Source: Ardenticatena sp.
GTDB taxonomy: Bacteria > Chloroflexota > Anaerolineae > Ardenticatenales > Ardenticatenaceae
DNA: 64,000 bases
Assembly: GCA_015487975.1 (NCBI GenBank)
Contig: WFOS01000014.1
Location: forward strand, 1 to 64,000
Direction: 5' to 3'
Shown here: positions 23,657 through 31,233 of the stretch, one piece after another
Layout of the letters: the number at the start of each line of letters is the position of its first letter
How positions within the stretch are numbered: position 1 is the stretch's first letter
Translations under genes and position numbers: made by a program
Notes under the pieces: model-generated
What the model was told of the DNA's origin: nothing
Database searches by the model: none
What the model saw: only the letters and a program-made list of their open reading frames with translations

Positions 23657-24529
23657 ATGGACAAATTCCTACAACTCACCATTACAGGCCTGAGCATGGG
23701 CATGATTTACGCCCTGGTGGCACTTGGGTTCGTCGTCATCTACAAATCGAGCGATGTGATCAACTTTGCGCAGGGCGAAATGCTCATGTTCGGGGCGTAT
23801 CTCACGTTTGCTTTCGTGGTGCAATTTGGATTGCCGTGGACGATTGGCGTGTTGCTCACACTGATCACAGCCGCCTTTCTGGGAGTGCTGGCCGAAACGT
23901 TCGTCCTGCGCCCGCTGATTGGCGAGCCCATCATCTCGATGATTATGGCGACCATCGGGTTGTCGAGTGTGCTGCGTGCCATCATCAACGCTGTATGGGG
24001 CCCTGTACCGCGCCAGTTCCCCGGCTTCATCCCTACCGACGTGATCCAAATTGGTGGTGCCGCGATTGGCCTAGACCGCCTGATTGCCATTGGCGTAGCA
24101 CTCATCTTCCTGGTGGCATTCACGCTCTTCTTCCGCTACACGCGCGAGGGGATCGCCATGCGTGCCATCGCCGACGATCAGCAAGCGGCGCTGAGCATGG
24201 GAATCAGCATCAAGCGCGTGTTTGCCATCGCATGGGGGATTGCTGGTATCTCGGCTGCGGTCGCGGGCATCATTCTCGCCAACATCGTTGGCGTGAGTGG
24301 GGACATCGGCATTTTGGGGCTGCGCGTCTTCCCCGTGGTCATTTTGGGCGGGTTGGACTCCATTCCGGGTGCCATCATCGGGGGCATCATCATCGGGTTG
24401 CTGGAATTTTACACGGGCGGCTACATTGGCGAAGGGCTGAACCTGATTGTCCCCTTCATCGTGCTGATTGTGGTGCTCATGGTGCGCCCCTACGGCTTAT
24501 TTGGGAAAGAAATCATCGAGCGCGTCTGA
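23657..24529 (+). CDS. livH: Branched-chain-type ABC permease LivH
   Basis: A 290-residue inner-membrane permease with about eight helices. Hallmarks are the beginning LQLTITGLSMGMIYALVALGFVVIYKSSDVINFAQGEM, read in two parts, the EAA-like loop TREGIAMRAIADDQQAALSMGI, and the terminal VRPYGLFGKEIIERV. The ATG follows AGGCGAGGGGGG. It pairs with LivM, LivG and LivF. Confidence 0.92.
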   Translation: MDKFLQLTITGLSMGMIYALVALGFVVIYKSSDVINFAQGEMLMFGAYLTFAFVVQFGLPWTIGVLLTLITAAFLGVLAETFVLRPLIGEPIISMIMATIGLSSVLRAIINAVWGPVPRQFPGFIPTDVIQIGGAAIGLDRLIAIGVALIFLVAFTLFFRYTREGIAMRAIADDQQAALSMGISIKRVFAIAWGIAGISAAVAGIILANIVGVSGDIGILGLRVFPVVILGGLDSIPGAIIGGIIIGLLEFYTGGYIGEGLNLIVPFIVLIVVLMVRPYGLFGKEIIERV

Positions 24530-24587
24530 CCCGACGGCCTGACTTGTTCTATCGAAGAAGCAGAACCAACGATTGAAGAGGGAGCCC

Positions 24588-25631
24588 ATGGAATCTGGCG
24601 TCTTTTTCACCACCTACGAAGCCGACATGGCGTTGCGCCGCACGCCTGTGCAAAAAATACGGCTGGCGCTTTTCATCGTTTTCGTGCTCGTCTTCCCATT
24701 CTTCGCCTCGCCCTATTGGCTCAATCTCGCCAACCAAATTGCGATTGCCACCATCGGCGCCATCGGGCTGAACATTCTGGTGGGATACACAGGGCAAATC
24801 TCGCTGGGGCAAGGGGCATTCATGGCAGTGGGAGCGTACAGCGCCGGGTTGCTGACGGCACGCATGGGCCTTCCCTTCTACCTGAGTATTCCCATTGCCT
24901 GCCTCATCACCGCCTTGGTGGGGGTCGTTTTCGGCATTCCTTCCCTGCGGTTGAAGGGGCTCTACCTGGCTATTGCCACCCTGGCGGCGCAAGAAATCGT
25001 CGAGTGGACGATTACCCACTGGCCACAACTCACAGGCGGCACCGAGGCCCTGGTGATTCCATCCCCCATGCTCTTCGGCGTACGCCTGAACACAGACTTC
25101 CGCTTCTATTGGATTCTGTTGCTCGCCGCTGGTGGAACGGCACTCTTCACTGCCAACCTTTTCCGCACCCGTGTGGGGCGTGCGTTCGTCGCCATCCGCG
25201 ACCAGGATATCGCCGCCGAAGTGATTGGCGTCAACGTCTTCTTCTACAAGTTGCTGGCCTTTGCCACATCGTCGTTTTTCGTTGGGCTGGCAGGGGCATT
25301 GACAGCGCACTACCGCACCATCATCTCATGGGAACGTTTCACCATCGAAACCAGCATTCTCTACCTGGCGATGATCATCATCGGCGGTCTGGGCACCATC
25401 AACGGGTCGTTCTTCGGCGCTGCGTTTATGACGCTGCTTCCCGCCATGATTAGCAACATCAGCCGCGCTCTGCGCGACGTCGCCCCCATTCTGGCCACGT
25501 TGCTGCCCGCTGCTCAGCAGGGTATTTTCGGCGCGGTCATCATTCTGTTCCTCGTACTCGAGCCCGAAGGGCTGGCAAAACTCTGGCGTAACATCAAAGA
25601 TTACTTCTATGTCTGGCCCTTCTCGTACTAA
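24588..25631 (+). CDS. livM: Branched-chain-type ABC permease LivM
   Basis: A 347-residue permease. NILVGYTGQISLGQGAFM and FRTRVGRAFVAIRDQDIAAEVIGVN are the typical LivM segments, with about nine membrane helices. The ATG follows GAGGGAG; a TTG 15 nt upstream is possible but weaker. It lies 58 nt after livH. Confidence 0.92.
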   Translation: MESGVFFTTYEADMALRRTPVQKIRLALFIVFVLVFPFFASPYWLNLANQIAIATIGAIGLNILVGYTGQISLGQGAFMAVGAYSAGLLTARMGLPFYLSIPIACLITALVGVVFGIPSLRLKGLYLAIATLAAQEIVEWTITHWPQLTGGTEALVIPSPMLFGVRLNTDFRFYWILLLAAGGTALFTANLFRTRVGRAFVAIRDQDIAAEVIGVNVFFYKLLAFATSSFFVGLAGALTAHYRTIISWERFTIETSILYLAMIIIGGLGTINGSFFGAAFMTLLPAMISNISRALRDVAPILATLLPAAQQGIFGAVIILFLVLEPEGLAKLWRNIKDYFYVWPFSY

Positions 25632-25689
25632 CGGGTGAACAGGGGGCGTATGCCCTCTTGGCAAACAGATGAGTCAAAGGAGGAGAAGC

Positions 25690-26883
25690 ATGTCTCGAAA
25701 AGCGCTGATTGTGGTTCTGCTCATCGCAGCGATGAGCCTGCTGGCAGCCTGCGGTGGTGGTGGCGAGCGTGAGGGTGGCCCCATCAAGGTTGGCGCAATC
25801 TTCGACTTGTCGGGCCCCACGTCGGACGTGGGCACGCCATACGCCGAGGGGATCCGCGGCTATGTCGAATGGTTGAACGCCAATGGCGGCCTCGATGGGC
25901 GCGAAATCGAACTCGTGTGGGAAGACTACGCATACGAAGTGCCGCGTGCCGAGCAGCTCTACACGCAATTCGTGCAGGAAGGCGTCGTCGCGTTCCAGGG
26001 ATGGGGCACCGGTGATACCGAAGCCCTGCGCGGAAAGATTGCCGAAGACAAACTGCCCTTCATGTCAGCTTCCTACTCCCACGTGCTGGGCGACCCCAAC
26101 GAGGCCCCCTACAACTTCCTGGTGGGGACATCCTATTCGCACCAATTCTTCATCGTGCTGGATTGGATCAAGGAAGACTGGGCAAGCAAAGGGAACGCCG
26201 ATGCACCCAAAGTCGCCTTCATGCACCACCCAAGCCCCTTCGGGTTGTCGCCATGGGAACAGGGCGGGAAAGAATACGCTGCCAACAATGGCATCGAAGC
26301 CGAAGCCTACGAAATGCCGCGTGGCGCCCCTGACTTCACCGCCGAACTGAGCCGCATCGAAGATTCAGGCGCGAAATACGTGGTGTTCCAGACGGTTTCT
26401 ACCCCCGCGGCGCTCGCGATCAAGAACGCCCGCAGCCTGGGTATGGACGACGTCACATTCATCTGCCTGAACTGGTGTTCCGATGAAGTGTTGGTCACCC
26501 AAGCGGGCGACGCTGCGGAGGGTGTCATCGGCTCGTTCCCCTTCACGCCCCCCAGCATCGATGTCCCCGGTTTGAAAGATCCCGCCGACTTCCTGGCGAG
26601 CAAAGGTGAATCGCTGGAAGCCAAGGGCGTCCACTACGGCCAGGGCTGGTGGACGATGGCGATCATGACAGAAGGCATCCGCAAGACACTCGCGGACGGG
26701 AAGGAAGTCACGGGCGAAAACATCAAAGCCGCGCTCGAATCGCTTCGCGACTTCGACACCGGTGGTGTCACAGCACCCATCACCTTCACCCCCGACGACC
26801 ACCGTGGCTCGAAAGGGATGCGTCTGTTCATTGTGCGCAATGGGCAATGGGAACAGCTGACCGACTTCCTGACGGCGAAGTAA
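25690..26883 (+). CDS. ABC substrate-binding lipoprotein, copy 1 (LivJ-like)
   Basis: A 397-residue periplasmic-binding-protein type I lipoprotein. The signal peptide ends at lipobox LLAAC and is followed by a Gly-rich linker. The mature part starts IKVGAIFDLSGPTSDVGTPYAEG, the Leu/Ile/Val-binding protein start. FMSASYSHVLGDPNEAPYNF and YSHQFF are in the ligand-binding region. The ATG follows AAGGAGGAG. Substrate may be an amino acid, amide or organic acid; the CoA ligases in the operon favour an acid. A close paralogue follows directly. Confidence 0.9.
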   Translation: MSRKALIVVLLIAAMSLLAACGGGGEREGGPIKVGAIFDLSGPTSDVGTPYAEGIRGYVEWLNANGGLDGREIELVWEDYAYEVPRAEQLYTQFVQEGVVAFQGWGTGDTEALRGKIAEDKLPFMSASYSHVLGDPNEAPYNFLVGTSYSHQFFIVLDWIKEDWASKGNADAPKVAFMHHPSPFGLSPWEQGGKEYAANNGIEAEAYEMPRGAPDFTAELSRIEDSGAKYVVFQTVSTPAALAIKNARSLGMDDVTFICLNWCSDEVLVTQAGDAAEGVIGSFPFTPPSIDVPGLKDPADFLASKGESLEAKGVHYGQGWWTMAIMTEGIRKTLADGKEVTGENIKAALESLRDFDTGGVTAPITFTPDDHRGSKGMRLFIVRNGQWEQLTDFLTAK

Positions 26884-26892
26884 TCGCGACCT

Positions 26893-26920
26893 GTGGGGGA
26901 AGGCAGGGGTCTTCCCCCAC
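26893..26920 (+). promoter_or_regulatory. Intercistronic hairpin between the two binding-protein genes
   Basis: GTGGGGGAAG (26893-26902) and CTTCCCCCAC (26911-26920) form a perfect 10-bp stem with an 8-nt loop and no T run. Such stems after binding-protein genes often protect the upstream mRNA and raise its level; that role is inferred here. Confidence 0.6.
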
Positions 26921-26953
26921 TTGTGCCTCTGCCGCCGGGGGGAAGGAGAACAC

Positions 26954-28135
26954 ATGCGCAAGTATCTTTGTCTGGTCGTATTGGGGCTCTTCATGCTCAC
27001 GTTGGGGTGTACACGTAAAGAAGACGCAGCCCCCATCCGCATTGGGGCGATTTTCGATCTGAGCGGGCCCACAGCCAATACGGGGACACCGTATGCGGAG
27101 GGTATCCTTGGATATGTGGAATGGGTCAATGCCCGTGGTGGGCTCGATGGGCGCCCCATCGAGCTGGTATGGGAAGATTATGCCTATAACGTACAACAGG
27201 CCGAAGCTCTCTACACCCGTTTTGTCCAGGAAGAAGGAATTGTTGCCTTTCAGGGGTGGGGAACAGGCGATACGGAAGCCTTACGCGAGCGTATCGTCGA
27301 AGACCAAATTCCCTTCATGTCGGCTTCTTATTCACATGTGTTGGGTGATCCCACCGAAGCCCCCTACAATTTCCTCGTCGGCACATCGTATTCGCATCAA
27401 TTCTTCATTGTGCTCGATTGGATCGCATCGGAGTGGGAGCGTGCAGGCAAAAGCGGGACGCCCAAAGTGGCACTTTTGCACCATCCCAGCCCGTTCGGCA
27501 TCTCTCCCTGGAAATATGGTGGAGAAGCCTACGCAGCCCAGCTGGGTTTCGACATGCGCGTCGAACCCATGCAAGACGATATCGAAGCCCAATTGCACAC
27601 GCTCAAAACGTGGAACCCCGATTACATTGTGCTCCAAACAGTCGCTTCACCAGCGGCACGTGCCGTCGTTGCCGCACGCACCATTGTCTTCCTGGACGCA
27701 CCGATTATCTGCCTCAATTGGTGCGCCAATGAAATTCTCGTTCAGCAGGCAACAAGCGCAGCCGAAGGTGTGATTGGCGTTTTTCCTTTTGCACCACCAA
27801 CCGTACTCGTCCCTGGATTGGAGGCACCGAACGAGTTTTTGGCGCAAAAGGGATTGTCGCTACGCGAAAAAGGCGTGCATTACGGCCAAGGCTGGTGGAC
27901 GATGGCGATCATGGCGGAAGGGATACGTCGTGCCCTTCGCCAGGGAACACCCCTTACCGGAGCGCGTATCAAAGCCGCCCTCGAAACCTTGCAGGATTTC
28001 GACACCGGTGGTGTCACAGTCCCCATTACCTTTACACCACACGAGCATTACGGGACTGAGGGTGTCCAACTCTTCCATGTTCAAAATGGGCAATGGCAAC
28101 AAAAAACAGGCGTGATATATGTCAACGATGATTGA
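26954..28135 (+). CDS. ABC substrate-binding lipoprotein, copy 2 (LivJ-like)
   Basis: A 393-residue tandem paralogue of the preceding gene, collinear over its whole length. Lipobox LTLGC follows a short signal peptide; then IRIGAIFDLSGPTANTGTPYAEG. Shared stretches include GVHYGQGWWTMAIM and FDTGGVT. It has more A/T-ending codons than copy 1, so it is an old duplication or an acquired copy. Differences are concentrated in the second lobe around the region 200-250, so ligand preference may differ. The ATG follows GGAAGGAG. Confidence 0.9.
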   Translation: MRKYLCLVVLGLFMLTLGCTRKEDAAPIRIGAIFDLSGPTANTGTPYAEGILGYVEWVNARGGLDGRPIELVWEDYAYNVQQAEALYTRFVQEEGIVAFQGWGTGDTEALRERIVEDQIPFMSASYSHVLGDPTEAPYNFLVGTSYSHQFFIVLDWIASEWERAGKSGTPKVALLHHPSPFGISPWKYGGEAYAAQLGFDMRVEPMQDDIEAQLHTLKTWNPDYIVLQTVASPAARAVVAARTIVFLDAPIICLNWCANEILVQQATSAAEGVIGVFPFAPPTVLVPGLEAPNEFLAQKGLSLREKGVHYGQGWWTMAIMAEGIRRALRQGTPLTGARIKAALETLQDFDTGGVTVPITFTPHEHYGTEGVQLFHVQNGQWQQKTGVIYVNDD

Positions 28136-28150
28136 ACAAGCGAGGGACCC

Positions 28151-28951
28151 ATGGCGTTTCTGGAACTGAACAACATCGAAGTCATCTACAATGACGTGAT
28201 TTTGGTGCTCAAAGGGCTGTCCTTGCAAGCTGAACAGGGGCAAATCGTAGCGCTGTTGGGGGCGAACGGCGCGGGCAAAACCACCACGCTCAAAGCCATC
28301 TCGGGGCTCCTCAAACCCGACGACGGTGAAGTGACCGACGGCAACATTCTGTTCGAGGGCGAACCCATTCACCATCTGCCCGCCGAAGAAATCGTGCGCC
28401 GTGGCATCTTCCAGGTGATGGAAGGGCGGCGCGTCTTCGAGCACCTGACAGTGGAAGAAAACCTGCTGGCTGGTGCCTACACCCGCCGCGACCGCCAAAA
28501 CATCCGCCCTGACATGGAACGTGTGTACACCTACTTCCCCCGCTTGCGGGAACGCCGCCACCAGACAGCGGGCTATCTCAGTGGTGGCGAACAGCAAATG
28601 CTCGCCATCGGGCGAGCCCTCATGGCACGCCCGACACTCATGTTGCTGGATGAACCATCATTGGGGCTGGCACCGCTGTTGGTAAAGGAGATTTTCGACA
28701 TCATCGTGCGTATCAACCGTGAGGAAGGCACCACCATCTTGTTGGTTGAACAGAACGCTCGCCTGGCGCTCAATGTCGCCAACTATGGCTACATCATGGA
28801 AAACGGGCGCATCGTCCTCGAAGGCACCCCCGACGAGTTGAAGAACAATGCCGACGTGAAGGAATTTTACCTGGGGCTGACTGCCGTTGGTGAACGCAAA
28901 TCATATCGCAATGTGAAACATTACAAACGCCGCAAGCGTTGGTTGCAATGA
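28151..28951 (+). CDS. livF: Branched-chain-type ABC transporter ATPase LivF
   Basis: A 266-residue ATP-binding subunit. Walker A GANGAGKTTTLK, Q-loop region FQVMEGRRVFEHLTVEENLLAG, signature YLSGGEQQMLAIGRAL, Walker B LMLLDEPSLGL and switch VEQNA. The C-terminus is longer than usual, with a basic tail (RNVKHYKRRKRW). The ATG follows GCGAGGGA. It completes the importer with LivG, LivH and LivM. Confidence 0.92.
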   Translation: MAFLELNNIEVIYNDVILVLKGLSLQAEQGQIVALLGANGAGKTTTLKAISGLLKPDDGEVTDGNILFEGEPIHHLPAEEIVRRGIFQVMEGRRVFEHLTVEENLLAGAYTRRDRQNIRPDMERVYTYFPRLRERRHQTAGYLSGGEQQMLAIGRALMARPTLMLLDEPSLGLAPLLVKEIFDIIVRINREEGTTILLVEQNARLALNVANYGYIMENGRIVLEGTPDELKNNADVKEFYLGLTAVGERKSYRNVKHYKRRKRWLQ

Positions 28952-28968
28952 ACAAGGGAGAAGCCTCC

Positions 28969-30213
28969 ATGTCCGAATCGCGTTTCTATCTGCCCCATTT
29001 TGAAGCCATGCCACCTGAAAAGTGGCCTGCCTACCAAGACGACCTGGTACGCCGCACGATGATCTATGCCGCCGCGAACGTTCCAGAAGTACAACAGCGC
29101 CTGGCTGCCGCGGGCCTCGACGCCGAAGATATCCGCGGTGTTGCCGACCTGGCGGCCATCCCCCTGCTCGACAAAGACAACCTGCCCGCATTGCAGGCCG
29201 CCAATCCACCTTTCGGCGGGATGCTGGCTGTCCCCACCGACCAGCTGAAACACATCTACATGTCCCCCGGCCCTATTCTCGACCCTGAAGGCGACCGTCC
29301 CGATTACTGGCGCTGGGCGGCAGCGTTTTGGGCAGCTGGCTTCCGTCGTGGCGATATTGTCGTCAATACGTTTGCGTACCACTTCACACCTGCTGGCGCC
29401 ATGTTCGACAGCGCGTTGCAATCACTGGGGTGTGTAGTTGTGCCGACAGGGCCAGGCAACACCGAATGGCAACTGGATGTGCTGGCACAGACGCACGCTG
29501 TGGGCTACGTCGGGACGCCCGATTTTCTCAAAATTTTGCTCGAAAAAGCTGCGGAGCGCGGCCTTTCGACACATCTGCGCCGTGCCTACGTGAGTGCTGC
29601 CCCGCTTCCTCCGTCCCTACGCGCCTGGTTTGCCGAGCAAGGTATCGCCACCTTCCAGGGCTATGGCACTGCCGACGTGGGCGCCATCGGCTACGAATGC
29701 GAAGCACAAGAGGGCTGGCACATCGCACCTGACATCGTGGTGGAAATTGTGGACCCCGAAAGTGGGCACCCCGTCCCACAGGGTGAAAAAGGCGAGGTCG
29801 TGATTACCCGTGCCGATACCGTCTACCCCCTTGTGCGCTTCGCCACAGGCGACCTTTCCGCCTATCACACCGAACTCTGCACATGTGGTCGCACCACACC
29901 GCGGTTGGTGGGCTTCCTGGGGCGCGTCGGCGAAGCCGTCAAGGTACGTGGCATGTTCGTGCGCCCGCGCCAGGTAGCCCGCGCCCTGGATGCGTTTCCT
30001 GTTGCCCACTTTCAGGTGGTCATTACCCGCCACGAACACCGCGACAATCTCACTGTTCGCGTCGAACCCCACCCCAACACCACCCTCGACCCCGATGCAC
30101 TCGCCACCACCTTGCGCGACACGCTGAAACTGCGTACCGAGGTTGTCATCGTTCCCGCAGGGACACTCTCCGACGAAAGCCCCGTGCTGGTCGACGAACG
30201 CACGTGGGAATAG
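28969..30213 (+). CDS. PaaK-like phenylacetate-CoA ligase family protein
   Basis: A 414-residue member of the PaaK branch of AMP-forming ligases. Visible are the core region YGTADVGAIGYECEAQEG, FATGDLSAYHTELCTCGRTTPRLVGFLGRVGEAVKVRGMF (read in parts, A8 region), and a C-terminal PaaK-type lid with hydrophobic strands. The N-terminal P-loop region reads YMSPGP, so the usual SSGTTG is weak and activity is less certain. ATG 28969 follows AAGGGAG; ATG 28948 would overlap livF. It is the last gene of the liv operon. Confidence 0.8.
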   Translation: MSESRFYLPHFEAMPPEKWPAYQDDLVRRTMIYAAANVPEVQQRLAAAGLDAEDIRGVADLAAIPLLDKDNLPALQAANPPFGGMLAVPTDQLKHIYMSPGPILDPEGDRPDYWRWAAAFWAAGFRRGDIVVNTFAYHFTPAGAMFDSALQSLGCVVVPTGPGNTEWQLDVLAQTHAVGYVGTPDFLKILLEKAAERGLSTHLRRAYVSAAPLPPSLRAWFAEQGIATFQGYGTADVGAIGYECEAQEGWHIAPDIVVEIVDPESGHPVPQGEKGEVVITRADTVYPLVRFATGDLSAYHTELCTCGRTTPRLVGFLGRVGEAVKVRGMFVRPRQVARALDAFPVAHFQVVITRHEHRDNLTVRVEPHPNTTLDPDALATTLRDTLKLRTEVVIVPAGTLSDESPVLVDERTWE

Positions 30214-30223
30214 CCCCATACGG

Positions 30224-30266
30224 TCTGCCAGGTCTGCTCGGCTGCTTCGCAAGCAGACCTGGCAGA
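30224..30266. terminator. Long hairpin at the end of the liv operon
   Basis: TCTGCCAGGTCTGCT (30224-30238) and its perfect inverse (30252-30266) form a 15-bp stem with a 13-nt loop. There is no T run, so it may be a factor-dependent terminator or mRNA 3' stabiliser. Confidence 0.6.
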
Positions 30267-30366
30267 TCATGCGCACAGAAGGTTGGTAGAAAGATCTTTT
30301 CCACCATACATCTTTTGAAGTACAATAGTCCCTCTCGAAGAGAGCAGCAGGTGGGGCAATCGTCCT

Positions 30367-31230
30367 ATGAAACAAGACGTATTCGAACAGCTGTTGAACG
30401 ACCTACGCCAACACGCCGACCCCGTCCACGGTTTCTTTGGACCAGAGAGCATCACCTGGCAGATCAATCGCGAAAACGTCATCTACCTGAGTGGCATGCG
30501 GGCGCTTTTGCTGCAAATCGCGCACCCCGCGGTTGCCGAAGGCGTTGCGCATCATAGCCGCTTTCGACAAGACCCCTTCGGACGTGCCATTCGCACCTTT
30601 CACACCGTCCACGCAATCGTTTTCGGAAGACCAGATGAAGCGCTGAAAGCCGCTCGTCGTGCCTTCGCGATCCATGCCCGCGTTCAAGGGCGCACGTTCA
30701 TCGAGGAAAGCGAACGCACCTTCGTCGCTACCGATGACGACTTATTGCTCTGGGTCTATGCCACGCTCGTCGATTCAGCCATGCTGGCGTACCGCCTCTT
30801 TCTGCCCGATCTACCCCGTGCCGAGTGGGAACGTGCATACGAAGAAGGGAAACGTGTCGGCCTCCTCTTTGGCCTTTCGCCCGAGGCGATTCCGCCAACG
30901 CTTGGCGATTTCGAGACCTACATGCACACGATGCTCAATGGCTCCACGCTCCAGGTCACGCCTTCGGCACGCGAAATTGCTCTGGCACTGCATGGGGGCA
31001 CATGGTGGTTGCGGCTCATCGCCCCTTTGAACCGCCTGATTGCCGCCGCGACCCTACCCGAGCATCTGCGCACGGCTTTCGACCTGCCCTGGTCATCACA
31101 ACGCGAATGGGCATTTCGGTTGTTCGTTGCCGTCGTGCGTCGCACTGTCCCATACCTGCCCCCGCACATACGCTATGTTCCTGCGGCACGCCAGGCCTGG
31201 AAACGTATTCACCGAACTAGACGAACGTGA
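30367..31230 (+). CDS. Oxygenase MpaB family protein (DUF2236)
   Basis: A 287-residue protein of the DUF2236/MpaB-Lcp family, whose studied members are haem or metal-dependent oxygenases acting on hydrophobic substrates. Family landmarks are ITWQINRENVIYLSGMRALLLQIAHPAVAEGVAHHSRFRQDPFGR (read in parts) with conserved His residues that could ligate haem, and a helical C-terminal half. No membrane segment is evident. No specific substrate can be assigned. It lies between the liv operon hairpin and the sensor kinase. Confidence 0.75.
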   Translation: MKQDVFEQLLNDLRQHADPVHGFFGPESITWQINRENVIYLSGMRALLLQIAHPAVAEGVAHHSRFRQDPFGRAIRTFHTVHAIVFGRPDEALKAARRAFAIHARVQGRTFIEESERTFVATDDDLLLWVYATLVDSAMLAYRLFLPDLPRAEWERAYEEGKRVGLLFGLSPEAIPPTLGDFETYMHTMLNGSTLQVTPSAREIALALHGGTWWLRLIAPLNRLIAAATLPEHLRTAFDLPWSSQREWAFRLFVAVVRRTVPYLPPHIRYVPAARQAWKRIHRTRRT

Positions 31231-31233
31231 GAG

